Assembly (NCBI RefSeq): GCF_022376445.1
Contig: NW_025955053.1
Coordinates: forward strand, 62,001 to 126,000
Reading direction: 5' to 3'
DNA length: 64,000 nt
Origin: Fomitopsis serialis
Lineage: Eukaryota; Basidiomycota; Agaricomycetes; Polyporales; Fomitopsidaceae
Each line of letters opens with the position of its first letter. Positions within the stretch are counted from its first letter, which is position 1. This document shows positions 49,940-62,420 of the stretch, one piece after another. The translations under genes were made by a program, and so were the position numbers. The notes beneath the pieces are model-generated. The model was not told where the DNA came from, did not search any database, and saw nothing but the letters and a program-made list of their open reading frames with translations.

Positions 49940-52900
49940 CTCTTTGTCGTACAAATCCTTCGTAGAGTTTGTTTCATCATGCGACTCATGGGTAAGCATG
50001 ATCTGTAGCATCAACTTGTATGTATACTGGGTGAGCTTTTAGTTGTAGTATCGACTCAGTGTGCTCGACCTCACCCCGCACTTGCCGCCGCTCACTTTGA
50101 TCGGCGACTTCATATGTCTTCGCGCTGGTGATGCTGACGCCGTCCCGAGCCGGTGCACTGTCTTCTTGTCTCGGGTTTCAATGTCATGGGAAGAGCGGGT
50201 GAAGCTGGTCAGATACAAATCTTCCTGTTGTCAGCTGCGGCCAGGTTCTGACCGCACTCAAGGTCGCGAACCCGAGCCTTGTACTAGCGTCTCTTCATCT
50301 GTCGAGGTCATGTTTTGTTCCTAGACATCCGTACTGAGATGCGATGGCGGATTCTGCCACTACAGTCTTAGTCGTGAGTGTCGTTTTACTCATCTTGTCC
50401 TGAGTTGAGGTTGGCTTTGACTAGATTGGCGCTGCACCCGCGGGACTGATGGTGACGATTGCATATTGTTGAAAAGTCAAACCCTTGTGCAAAATCTCGA
50501 CAAACGGACTGCTCATGGTGGCATCCACGGTATGTATTGTGGGTCAGTATACACTGTGAACAACTAAAACACTTGTCCAGCCTTGTATAGTCGAGCCTTT
50601 CGTTCTTCTTGGTGTCTTGGGGTCAACCCGGATACCCTGCAAGTTGCACCTCGCGTCAGATAGACACCGATGGTCCAAACCTCACTCGGATTGCACTGTC
50701 GACCACAGGACCGCGAAAGCCCGGCCATCAGAGTGAAGCATGAAGAATCCAACCACATTGTAAGTTACCAGTAGCCTCGGCGTGGATCTGGCCGGTTGCC
50801 ATTCGTAAGTACAAATGCCGGATTTCTGATAAGTGACTGGCCCTGTCTTGCGAGCGGTTCCCTTGACAGATCAGTGATGCTCAGAATGTTTCTCAGAATC
50901 TCGGCATACATAGGAACTTATACTCGGAATTCGAATCTGCTTCGAAGCAGCAGTGCGGAAGCATGCGGGTTCTGCATCGGCCCGGAAGGGAAGGTACCAG
51001 CGGAGGTTGAGCGCAGTTACAGGACTCTGGATTTATCCGTAAGGACGACGCTGACCAGTCACAATAGACAGCGAGCCCTGCGACACGCTGACGATGGAAT
51101 ACCTGGTTGCTGTTGGGTCGCTCGACTCGAAGGTGCCACGTTGCATGTGGATAACGGGCCGAGCCCTTGGGGCCGACGCAGCATTTTCTATCAGTTGACT
51201 AAGTACTTCAGTCAGGAGGAGGGGTCAAGAGGAGGGGGAGGACTTGGAGGGGATCCAGAAGACATCAAGTTCTCGACGCCCTCTTCACGCATGCGCGCCA
51301 GCCGGGGTCTTGACGATGGCCGCGCTCTCAGAGTAGTCGATTTTCTCAGACCGACTCGGACTTTGCGAACGGATCTGCCCTGACTGAAGCAGGTGCGTTG
51401 GTTACACGCGCATAAGTAGTGACAGCACCGGCCCATGTGCATGCGAAAACCGCGTTTGAACACCGGACAGTCAAGAGTTGCGAGTTGCCCTGCTTACTGC
51501 CGCAGGTCGCACAAACCGAGAGCACCGTCGTCTTCTATAGGTAGCACAGCATATTATGTTATAACCTTCAACGTGACACTCACCTTGCGCAGGTCCGCAG
51601 GCAATAGGCATTCATTGAAGTCGGCAATACGATCCACCACTCTGCGGATGCCTCAATTTCAAGATAGAAGAAAGCAATGGCACGGGGGACCCGGATGCAG
51701 CGAAGATGCTCATAACATCTCAGAGGTGTAGCCCTCCGGATACCAAACCTTCGATGTCGTGTAATAATAATAGAAAGCGTTCGGTCCGACATAGAAAACC
51801 TTTGAAGGTTCTCCCTCCTCGGAACAGCGTATGGGCGTCCGCATCCGTACCTCCCAGGAGACGGATGACAGTGGCGACTCCGCGGCGTCCTTCACGAGGA
51901 TTCCATTCATACTCACATCAAACCATGAACGCCGCGTTCATGAAGTAAAGGCTCAAATGTTTGTCCGGACAAGCCATGTGCAGAGGTGCCTATGACAGCT
52001 AGAATTTGTGCGTTGCAATCAGCCAAGGATCGCACTGTGACGGCTCGAACTTACGCAAAAGCGGCAGCATGATACAGGACACTGTGTTGAAGATGGATGA
52101 ATGGTCTTCTCATTTGCAATGTCGGTGGTTTGCGGAGGCCACCCGACTGAAACAGGCTCACGGTCGAAAAACGTGCGTTACTGCGTGAAGAACGGTCGTG
52201 GAGACCCCAACGTGAGATGCGCACCGCATGGACCTGCTGCACCCGAAGGGAGGGCCCAGATTATGCGCACGCCATGGAACCTCTTACCACGACAGCGCCG
52301 AAAATATAACATCGACTATGAACAGACGATCCGCGACTGTGTACTTGCGTTTCTCGAACACATGGATCAGGAAGAGTGGTTATTTTGCCCCACTAGACGC
52401 AGTGTCTGGGATAGCAATGGTGGTGCGATGATAATTCCTTAGACGGGCCTAGATGAAGTGAGATACTCAGTGGAGTCTCGGGAGTAGAGGAAACAGAGCT
52501 GTTAATGAAAGTAGGAATTACGCACTCGGGTCCAGACTCCAGAGAACACTGTTAATTACTCAATCAAATAACACCGAAGGATGTCGCAGTCCTCACGGAG
52601 CAAACGACTTCTAGACGTGCGCATCGCAAAGCTACGGGTGGCCGTTGTGCTGGAAAGTAACCGAAGTCCGTATACCCTGGGTGAACCGGGAGCCCGTCTA
52701 GCTTCTAATATACGTGAGAAGGCACTGCACGTCAAAAATGTCTCCTGTAAACAGCGCACATGAACGCTGCCTTCGATGAGGAGAACCCTATCCCTATCCT
52801 GTCAACCCACCGTGACCCAGCGGCCCGCTCCGAAGTGTGCATCTGCGCTCCTAGGTTTACAACTTAGACACTGCGACCGAACACTGGCAGCGTGACTTGA

Positions 52901-55591
52901 CTCGGCAAGCATATCCCGACCAGCCCTGCGACGCATGTAGTGGAGTGCACCAGGATAGGTACACTCGTACACACAAAAGGTGCGTGTACCCTAGCCAGGG
53001 AACGTCAGCGCCGGTCAACTGTGAGCCCGGTATCTAGGAAGCGACTTTATTTCAATAACGAAGCTTGACGCGCGAGCATCATGACGACAGCACACTTACC
53101 TCCAGTTGGCCGCATAAGTAGAACAGACGGCTCAAGCGTAAGCACCCGCATTTATCTCCGTGAGTGCGAGAGGGCGCGCTAGGCAGATCGTCGTGTCAAA
53201 TGCCGCTGTTGTGTGGAACGTTGTGATGATCCATTGGACCAGCCAGGAATAGAACTGGGGGTGACCGGCGATCCAGAGCACCCGCTCCGGCGAACTCACT
53301 CGTTCGGCCTTCCCAGTCTTCATAGCTTCACCATACGACGAGTCGGCGATTTGAATGTCGGCATGGAATATGTGGTGGGGGGCACGTTCGCGAAGAAGAC
53401 TCCCGGAGAGGTGCCGCCTGGGAGAAGTGTGCCTGAACCGTCCTGCGCGCGTTTGGTGGACGCGCGTATGGATTGAGTTTCGAGTCTGCTCAAGGTTTTC
53501 GGCTAGAGTATGCCCGGGGCTTCGGAGGCTAGTGATTCAATGCAAGTGTCCGGTCCCGAGTGGCGGGATACGAGACTTAGGACCGAGCTGCGCTTGTATG
53601 GCGGAGAACGCCGCATTCAGTGGACAGCTGCACTACGGCTGCGTGGAAAGGGAACCATCCTGAGTGGGTTGGTGTGGGAATGGACTGCGGATACGAAGGG
53701 CAGGACGTACGTCTTTGTCTCCGTCAGCACGATCGGCGCAACGCCTCAGTGAGCTGCGGTATGGTCCTGCGTACTCCACACACAGCATCCTGCCTAGCGT
53801 TCATGAGCAAGAGAGGCAGGCACTAAGCGTTCTCCTTGCTGGACGAACGATGTCACGTCGGGGCTTGGGCTGCGGCGATGAGCGGCGAAAGGCAGGCTTG
53901 AAGTTCGTACGGGCATCATACCGAGAGAAGACGTCTCACCGGCGAATCACGGACTTATCAGACGAGGGTGCACACTGCAGAAGAAAGGCCACCTGGACAC
54001 GGGAGACGCATTGAGTCGCCTGATATGGCTCGGAGCCAGATCTAGCTAGAAGGTAAGTCAGCAGCGTTGTGGCGTATTGTCTGTATGCGCGTACTTCGGC
54101 AGTGCCACGCAATCCGGGATGCGCCTCGTTTCTGCTCCGTAAGCGAGAAGGGAATGCTGTATCGTGTTCCGTTGGTTGCAGCATCATCATCTGGCAAATA
54201 CAAAGACATGCATTGGATGTTGGTCTGTGGGGCTTCGAGTCTGGAATCTGGATGATGAGCCGCCATTGCGCGATGGAGTCTTCTCGCCAGAGACGGCTAG
54301 TTGATTGCTGCCCGCAAAAGAATGCTTCCTGTACGATTCACTACTGCTTTAATTGATTCGTCGCTCACTGGTGGACCAGGGCTTCCTCGTTTGGTCCATT
54401 ACGCCCGGGCCTATCTCAACCGGGCAGATGTCATCAGATGAGTCCTGCTACCCAACCAGGCGGATGATGGAATAGGATGATCCCCGTGTGCACGGAAGAC
54501 TCGCCAGAAGTGTCCTTTGAGACGAGTTCAACAAGATCGCAGACGCAGACTCAGAAGGGCCCTGGTGAACTGAGATCCATAAATGGCAATATTTCTACTA
54601 AGTTATAATTACGGTTAACGTTATATTCGAAGCACCGTCCAGCGCCAAACGTCCGAGTCCTTGACACGGACGTTAACATCGTAAAGACAAGACTAAGTCG
54701 ACGTACACGAAGAGCACCGCACATTGACCCACGCGTGTAGGGAGTGCACACGCGCACCCAGACAGGATTATACACAACATATCTATGTACTTACAAGACT
54801 GCCGGTGGATGAGCCGGTTCTACATTCCGAAGACCAGCAAGATCACAAAGAAGCCTACTGGACATGACGCGGGTCTCAAAGCATACTCACCCAATCCCTT
54901 GTTGTTATGGCAGTGATGAGATCATTGACGGGTGAGGTGCGCCCAAATCTCGCGCATCGACCTGGGAATCTCCATCTGACGGTTCAAATTCAAACAGGAT
55001 GTCGGCACACTCTGTTCGCTCGATCGATGCGTCACGCGTGCAAGGGAGATCGAACAGGCTTCATGAACACTGTTGCTGTCATCCTCGCGCCGCATTCCTG
55101 GCCTACTAAATGTGTTCCGGAGCGCGCAGGCCCTGTATCTGCGAGCGTCCGACAGCGAATGTGGGCTCGGACAAACTATGGCACGGACCACTTCGGCAGC
55201 ACGTAACGCTTGCACACGGCAGCACGGTGGGAGACAGGCAGCCCAGACCCACTCTGGCAGGCCGTATGCGAGGCAATCTGCGATTCAACGGCTTCCCCGC
55301 GCTCTCAGTGTTGATTCACAGGCTTGCTTTCTGCCAAGGACCGTCCGCATCTGTCCAGTCTGCGTCCGGCCATGCTGCCTCTTCTTCGACAGAACCGCTC
55401 CCCTTCGCGCCCCGTTCTGTTCACTACTTATATCCCTCCTCGTCCTCCGCCCTCTGTCTCTCCCAGCTCCCCGTCAATCACCTGCCTGGGTTCATCCCGA
55501 CTTCGTGGCTTCCCGCATCCCCGAATTGCGGGATCACGCCTTCCCGTTTCGCCGCACTCCGCTCTTCACACCCGCGGACACAGTGTCTGTC
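49940..55591. other. 5.65 kb gene-free stretch
   Basis: The longest region with no gene I can support. Frames up to about 195 codons (50796..51383, non-ATG start) exist but show neither motif, codon preference nor splice continuation. A minus-strand frame at 53132..53323 with a hydrophobic run (FYSWLVQWIITTFHTTAAF) could be a remnant of a membrane protein. GACTCGG fragments recur. It may be eroded transposon sequence; I could identify no LTR, terminal repeat or transposase. Confidence 0.4.
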
Positions 55592-56834
55592 ATGCAGCTC
55601 TCGACCCCAGCATGGCCCTTGGCTCCATTCGTGGATGTCGATCCATCCACCATCCAAGCCCTCGTCAAAATTGCCGCCCTCATCGTCACCGGTCTCTCGG
55701 TGCACGTATCGCTCTCGCCACCCAACCCACCCGCGCCTCCGAAGGTGCGACTTGCTGCTGCACGGAAAACATTTTTTGAGCGCTGCGTTCGATGGGTTAC
55801 TTTCTGCAGTAAGGTGAGCAGGCCGTCCGGTCGTACCTAGCTCGCCGATTCCACAAGTGTTTCTTTGCCTGACGGGGCACCCCGCATATGGCAAGTGCTT
55901 TCTCCGTCGATCCGCCACAATTCTGTGGCGGATGTTCTCAGCCCAGGGAGTAAGCTATTCTTGCTCCGTTAACTGGCTGGGCATTCGTCAAATAGAACGT
56001 CTTTCATTATACGATGTGCTACTGTCTGCTTCCACCTCTGCGTGCCGTGAGAGCGAGGAAGTCCTAGAGCCGATTTGCTGACGCGCACGTTCTTCGCGAC
56101 AGATGATGGTGTGGATCGGCACCATGCTCGACATCTTGGCTACCACCTCAATCGCATTCCCCTCTCTCCCAACCGTTCATATCCTCTCGTCGATCCTCAG
56201 CCCATCTCACGCATCCTCATCACATTCGCCTCTCCTCAACGCATCGCCCCTGCTCATCCTCGGTGCGCTCGCTACTCTCTTTGGCGCTGTCCTCCGCCTC
56301 GCATGCTTTCGCGCGCTCGGTCCCCTCTTCACCTTCGAGCTCGCCATCACACCGAGCCACTCGCTCGTCACGACTGGCCCATACGCATGGGTGCGGCATC
56401 CGAGCTACACCGGGATCTACTTGACCCTGCTCGGCGCGAGCGCGGTCGGGCTCGCGCCCGGCGCCTGGCTCCGCGAGTGCGCGCTGCGCCTCGGGACGTG
56501 CGCCTCCCCGATCGCCGGGAGCGCGAACATCACCATCGCATGCGCAGACTGGAGCGCGTACCCGGTGTCCCTGCCCTCGAGCGCGTCGGCCGCGCCGGAG
56601 GTCATGTTCTCCGCGATCCCTGCGGCGCCGTGCGTGCACGTCAGCGGCCTGGGCGTCGGGGCGGCGCTGGCGTGGCTCGTGCTCGCGTTCTGGGCTGGGA
56701 AGGTCGCGTATGCGCTGCAGTGCACGAACAAGCGGCTCAGGACGGAGGACACGGAGCTGCGCAGGGCGTTCGGCGAGGTGTGGGACGAGTATGCGGAGCG
56801 GACGCGGTGGCGGCTGCTCCCGGGCGTGTTCTGA
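55592..56834 (+). CDS. Protein-S-isoprenylcysteine O-methyltransferase (Ste14/ICMT type)
   Basis: Exons 55592..55813 and 56103..56834 join in phase to 317 residues. The enzyme methylates the C-terminal prenylcysteine of CaaX proteins (Ras, Rho, a-type pheromones) at the ER. Membrane segments: ALVKIAALIVTGLSVHV, MMVWIGTMLDILATTSIAF, LLILGALATLFGAVLRLACF, and GLGVGAALAWLVLAFWAGKV. The ICMT core is clear: ALGPLFTFELAI, TTGPYAWVRHPSYTGIYL (cofactor loop) and ELRRAFGEVWDEYAERTRWR with LLPGVF at the end. The intron of 289 nt is longer than its neighbours. An extra loop of about 55 residues (from LGTCASPIAG to HVSGLG) lies between the last membrane helices, as in other basidiomycete copies. The start is the first ATG before the first membrane segment. 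Confidence 0.85.
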
Positions 56835-58731
56835 GGCGAGACCAGTGCGGATATCTGGACACTGGATATGGCGTGTAGTTGGTTACATGGCTGGTTGGAG
56901 TGTGGAACGTCGCATGTGACTGTGTATGTAGTATAGCGTAGTGTATGTACTGAATGTAGCGGACTAGTAGTAGCATTAGTACTACGAACGGTGTATTACT
57001 ATAGAGCATGGATCTAATCTCAGATTCTCAACGACATCCTGACTCGAAAAATTGTATCACCGCTCTTTGAGTTGTGCAGTTCTCGGACAATGACGAATGT
57101 ATTATGCAAGGACATTGAAAGTCTGCTCGACTGCGCGTTGGTTATGCCAGAAAATTAAAACATAAAGTCACGTACATGGCTCTCAAACAGTCGAGGCGGA
57201 GTGCCTTCGGTTAGAACAGAACTCAGCGGAACGACCTTCGTCCCAGTCTGTTTCCTTCGATTGCCCTTCTTCTCGAAGAATGACGTGAAGCACAATTTGG
57301 AGACCATATCTAAACATATTTACATCGCATGATGTGGGCGGCGTTACGGCTAGTAATCCCTACAGCACGGAAGACGCGAAGGTTGAAGGGACCGGCGGGC
57401 ACAGCATCCGAGTCGTTCTACTCATCCCAAGGAAATACGACAAGGTTTGTCTCTAGGCCTTCCTAGTGGGTCCTGGGAGCTTCACTAGCCTTACCACGGT
57501 GTCAACGCATCTCGGCGAGTAGGCACACGAACGCCGAGGCATCCGACGTTTCCATTGAATACGGGCTGAAGCTAAGGTCAGGCTCGCGGTAGCTTTGGCT
57601 TTCGACATCGGATGTACCAGTGCATGTCCGCATGGCCCACATGCTGGTGATGAGCGTTGCTGCGTCGTTCTCACTACCTGCTGTGCAAGAGGATAGTGCG
57701 CAGCGCATGAGGGTTACATGCCTCGAGGCCCGAGTGCAGTGACGAGCTTTTCTCCCGAATTGTCGACGATGTGTGGCATCTGCCAGTGTTTACCCTTGGA
57801 GTGACTGTGAGCCAATCTAATGCTGAGCTTCTGTGCCGGCTCGGAAAGCCTGCGTGCATTGCGATATTCTGACCATGGGCTAATCGGAGGTGCATTATGA
57901 TTTTTGTTAGTCTCCGTAGCTGACCAAAAAGAGATACTACCGCTCTCCATGAAAGGCACTAACACTTACGAAGATGTCTTGCTTGCTCTAATTGGCAATC
58001 GGGAGAGAAGTACTACCACCCGACCCGCGGCGATAACGATAGTTCTCTTCAGAGTTGTCCGCTTCCGCAATCTGAACTTTCGTAGAACATGCGAGTTTGT
58101 ACCTGACAGCAGACAAGAGAGCGCAGGCAGCATATCGTGACTAGGACGCGGTGAGGATGCTGGTGAGTTATCCCTGACGTAAGTCAGCTCACGACTGGTG
58201 TCTTTCTGGTTATATCATGTCATGACAAATTCCAACGGAGCATTCCAGGAGCCGATATATGGTCGAGCAGCAACCTCATGTTTACTTCTGCTGTAAGCAT
58301 TGCGCTCTATCGATAAAGTGCTTAGGTCAATGTCATAACTCACACGCGCTGCAGTAGATGGCTCTAAACCCGCCTGTCTCCGGGCACCGCGCTGACGCAG
58401 AGGTGCCGCCGGAACAGTGACGAGGTACGCAACCGAAGAAGACTTCCGTTTCCGACACGACGCCTTCTCGGCGCCACAAAGGTGATATAGGACCTGAGCT
58501 TCGCATGTCGATCTGATGCGCCACGACGGCGAGGCACTATAGGCCTGTTTGGGCCAGAACATCATGTCCTGACGCAGCTCTTGACGGGCCGTGTACTGAG
58601 CGCAGGTCGATTGCCGAGAAAATCGGGCCTGGCTGCAAACGGCACAATAAAGCGTTTCCGGTGCGGCGACACGCTGTACGCTAAGATACGACATGCTCGT
58701 CCAGTATAACCGGTGCGTGTGACGTCTTACT
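56835..58731. other. 1.9 kb intergenic, nothing firm
   Basis: Two minus-strand frames (57502..57708 and 57714..57965) look faintly protein-like and abut across a possible intron, but the phases do not join and I recognise no motif. A 208-codon frame at 58215..58841 overlaps the end of the alcohol dehydrogenase gene and is not coding-like. Confidence 0.35.
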
Positions 58732-60338
58732 TCAGAATGTGACGACGACACGCCCAGCCAACTTGCCCTTGCACATATCCTCAAAGACACTGACCGCGGC
58801 GTATGCGTAAGTGTGAGGGGCACTGCCTTTGGCCAGGTCACTAATGACGTACCTGTTTATTTCCTCCAAGGGGCGTTGGACAACATGGCAGCGGACTCTG
58901 CCTTGCGCCGCGAGGGCGAGCGCCTCGTATACAGCTTGACGACCTCTGAAAACAGAACGAGATCCGGTGTCGAGTATACTCGAGCCGGCAGCACGACCGT
59001 GCACTTACCCTGTCTGTGATGCAATGTATTTGATGCCCTGATAAAGGCCCATGATGAGTGTTCCTACCGCGGTATCATGAACGGAATGCTTGCTTGGTCA
59101 ATGATCAGGGCCATCGGAAGGCCAGAAACCTCCTGTGCCGCCCCGAGGCACATCACGGTGCCGTGCGCTCGGATGTAGAATGCAGCTTGGACATATGCAC
59201 CGCCCTGCATGCACATGTGAGTTACCTCGCGCTCTGCCTAGAGGCTTATGAAGACTGTCCCACTGACGGCATGGGTTGTGATTAGGGCCGCGTGTGCCCC
59301 GAGAGGGTCAGTCAGCCTCTTGACGTCTGCAACGAGGTCTGTTGTGTCCTTGAAGTCGAGGAACTTCTCAGCGCCGACGGAAAGGCATAGGTCCCGCTTC
59401 TCCACACCGCTGTCTACGGATCGCGCTCGTTAATATCTCGAATCTGCACGAGGTGCGAAGCCTTACCAATTGCAAGGACACGATACCCGAATGCTTTGGC
59501 GTATTGGATGCCCAAGTGGCCAAGCCCGCCCCCAGCCCCGTGGACCACGACCCAGCCACCCGGTGGCGTATCCGTGAGTTGTTTCAAAATGTTGTACACA
59601 GTCACTCCCTAACGTTGGCTTTGAGCGAGGGTTGGCAAACATAGTTTGTCAAGTTTGCCTCACCGCGCAAAGAATAGGTGCGGCCTCCACACTTGGCAAT
59701 TCCTTTGGAATAGGTATCAAGTGATCGAGGTACGCCACCTACCATCATGCCCTCAGCGCTCAGCAGTGGATGACGAGGACTCTCTACACGAGGCATCATA
59801 CCATGTACTGAGCAAAGGTCCCGTCGACGTGATATCCGGATATCACTCTGTCCGCACAGTCTGCACATCAGTCAGTGATAAGCGCATGCCGTTGTCATGT
59901 TCTCGACGTGCTCACTCTGCTCGAAGCCCCTCCGGCACATCTCACACTGCAGGCAGCTGTCGACTACGTACTTCGTCCCCACTCTATCTCCGAGCTTAAT
60001 GACGCCACTCCTTGAGTGCGCGCCGATCGCCACGACGTGGCCGACCCCTTCGTGGCCACCTACACTCGGCAGGCGGGGAAAGATGCGCCACTCCCCGTTC
60101 ATGAAGTGTAGGTCCGTATGGCATACTCTGATAACAAAGAAAAGGGGTGATTCAACATGAGCTGGTCGAGGAACAAGGGCGAAGAAGCGCACCCTGTGCA
60201 TTCGAGCTTGAGTATACACTCTCCGGGCGCCAACTCAGATGGCTGCTTCAGCGGGTAATCAGCCACATCCGCAACCATACTGAACTCCCGCGTTATAGCG
60301 GCTCGAGTTGTTGCTGGAATCGCCTCGATCGAAGTCAT
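58732..60338 (-). CDS. Zinc-dependent alcohol dehydrogenase, 356 aa
   Basis: Ten exons on the minus strand: 60338..60193, 60127..59916, 59860..59802, 59738..59664, 59608..59467, 59413..59268, 59204..59094, 59037..59009, 58945..58853 and 58789..58732, total 1071 nt in phase. It is an MDR-type NAD(P)-dependent dehydrogenase like yeast ADH1. Catalytic zinc ligands: GVCHTD and GGHEGVGHV. Structural zinc: [15 protein letters not shown] (C-x2-C-x2-C-x7-C). Cofactor fold: [21 protein letters not shown]-terminus: [18 protein letters not shown] and [18 protein letters not shown]. The intron at 59038..59093 starts with GC rather than GT (CAA/GCAAGC); only this choice keeps the frame. Aldehyde or alcohol oxidation is likely, with unknown chain-length preference. 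Confidence 0.9.
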
Positions 60339-60857
60339 ATTCTTGGACCCCTTCAGCAGTGGAGGCAGGAGACGAGAGTGAACGGCCTTGGAATCGATAT
60401 CAATGGGCTGACCGTTATCCGTGACCAAGGGCGACCAACAAGCACAGGGTAGTTGCCCACGAGGCTTTGGTATCCGTGGCATTCTGGTGTATTTGTTCAT
60501 CCGACGAAGTCCAGGTTAGTTATATCAGTTGATCGACCACGGGGCCGTGACGTATTGCGAAGGTCGTGTTGAAGCTCACTGACTTGAGAGAATCGACACC
60601 ATTTTTGTAGGTTGTAAGTCTAGCCTCTCGACTATGCGACAAGTGAATTGGCGTAGCCTGCTTCAACAGCATGTCAGGAGGTCAATACGCACGTCTCACG
60701 TATCATGAGATACTTCTAGCTCAGCCCATTTGTCATACCACTCTTACCTATGAAGGCATGTCTCGATGATTCGGTGACCAGACGTTTGCAGCGCCAACGA
60801 GCAGTGTGAGATGAACTCTAGCACGTCACATTATCTAGCGCAATAAACGAACATACC
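60339..60857. other. Intergenic, upstream of the alcohol dehydrogenase gene
   Basis: No gene and no clear core promoter element. Confidence 0.4.
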
Positions 60858-62053
60858 CTAGAATGACCCCGACGTCAATTTACCCTGCAACCTGTTCTCC
60901 GGCATCCTCGCCAGCTGACTCTTGCTGCGAATCCGTGAGCGCCGCTTCGAGTACCACTCCCAGCCCATACGCATAAGCTCGCCGTCCGCGTCATACGGCG
61001 TCGGGATTTCCGAGTAGCCCGGGCGCGCGGTCGGGTGCCGCAGGTAGATCGCCGAGCACGTCGCAAACGAGGGCTCTATGTACGCCGGAATGAAGATGAA
61101 GGGCGACGCATACGGGGGGAGGTGGAAGGGCGTCAAGTTCTTTTTGTCCTTCATGGTCGTCCACTTGTCCATGGCGCCGGATTTGGCGTCGGAGGCGGAT
61201 TTTGCTTCAGAGGCCGCCCTACGAGAGGGAGGCGCATTGCTCGGAGCCTCAGGTGTATCTGACGCTGCGTCGGAGTGCGACTCCTCGTCGGCAGACTCCG
61301 CGTCTGCATATGCTTCGTCCGCCGCCTCGTCCTTTTCGCTGATCTCATTTACTTTTTCCTTTGGGGCGGCCTTTGCTTGAAGGAATCTGATGGCCCGAGG
61401 ATCCACAGAGATCATATCCCCAGGCGCGAGCCTTGTATTGGGGTTCGTGTGCTGCAAGGTTGATTAGCGCAGCGAACACTGAGACAGTGCGCTACACACC
61501 TTCTTCCCATTGAGCATCACGTCGCCGTGCACCACCAGTCTCCGAGCCTCGTACACACTCTGCGCAGGCAGCTCCGAAAGACGAGCACGTCTATCCGCCT
61601 CTCCACCTCCCTGAACATCAGACTGCCGACGGGAGCCAGACCCTTCTGATGCTCCTCCTCGAGCCGCTTCATCTCCTTAGCAGCCGTCTCCTCGCGCTTG
61701 GCCCACTTGTTCAGCGACGCTGCGTCGGCACTCGTCTTTTCAGACTGCCGACGAACGTCCGGGAGTGTTTCCGGTAGGTACCACCGCTTGAATATCGTCT
61801 CCTTGATGTAGTCGCCGTGGTATGCGCGGAGCAAAGACTTTGCCCTCCAACGTTGGGCAAATAGGGTCAAATTCGTGTTTCTGAAGTCAATTTCCTTCGC
61901 CTTCACGCCAGCAGACCGACACCAAAGGTTGTAGAGGTTGCGCGGATGCCAGCTCTGCAACCAAACATCAGTGACCCACGCATCAGGATTTATTCTTCCA
62001 CTGACCATTCGGGGCAGCGCCCTTTTGAGATGGTATACATTGGCGTCGCGCAT
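60858..62053 (-). CDS. NAM9: Mitochondrial small-subunit ribosomal protein uS4m, one frameshift
   Basis: Exons run 62053..62006, 61954..61500 and 61451..60858. The protein starts [20 protein letters not shown], then [27 protein letters not shown], and the S4 RNA-binding domain [31 protein letters not shown] and [12 protein letters not shown] long acidic stretch ([19 protein letters not shown]) follows, then [14 protein letters not shown] and [20 protein letters not shown] at the end. This is the layout of yeast Nam9, which binds 16S-type rRNA in the mitochondrial small subunit. One base is missing near 61567 (TGCCTGCGC): the frame jumps between the FRSC and SVYEARR blocks. With it restored, exon 2 is 456 nt and all phases agree, giving about 365 residues. 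Confidence 0.87.
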
Positions 62054-62209
62054 CGCCAGGCGTGCTCGTCGTCCTAGACGACGTCGGGGCTTTATGGTCT
62101 GCAACGGAAGCTAGTCAAAAGCGGCCGGGGAGCGCCTAAACCTGGGATAACAAGGTCACGTGCATTGAGCTACCGCGTTCGTCGGTCAACGCGTTCTCAA
62201 TGACACTCA

Positions 62210-62244
<35 letters not shown>

Positions 62245-62420
62245 TCGCTCTCGGGTGGCAGTTGCATACGGGTCTATCTTCAGACAAAGTTGTGCCAGCT
62301 TTCTGTGTAATAATGTACGAAAACTGACTACGGAGCGACTCTGTTCTTCAAGTTAATCGGAACACTATAGATATAACTGTATCAACCCCTTCAGGTTGAC
62401 TCTCTCGGTTCGCGGTTCAC
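62054..62420. other. Divergent intergenic region with microsatellite
   Basis: 367 bp between the divergent NAM9 and GCP2 starts. Holds the CGTCCT repeat below. Confidence 0.5.
62211..62244. repeat. Hexanucleotide microsatellite (CGTCCT)5
   Basis: Five exact CGTCCT units at 62211..62240 plus a partial unit. It lies between divergent promoters and is probably variable between strains. Confidence 0.9.

Noticed and set aside
50796..51383. 195-codon plus-strand frame
   Set aside because: Starts at a non-ATG codon, no motif, composition like the overlapping frames on the other strand, no splice partner.
57502..57965. Two adjoining minus-strand frames that could form a small spliced gene
   Set aside because: The only GT donor and AG acceptors give a stop at the junction; no homologous motif recalled.
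58215..58841. 208-codon minus-strand frame after the alcohol dehydrogenase
   Set aside because: It overlaps the last exons of the dehydrogenase in another frame and is rich in Arg, Cys and Ser as shadow frames are.
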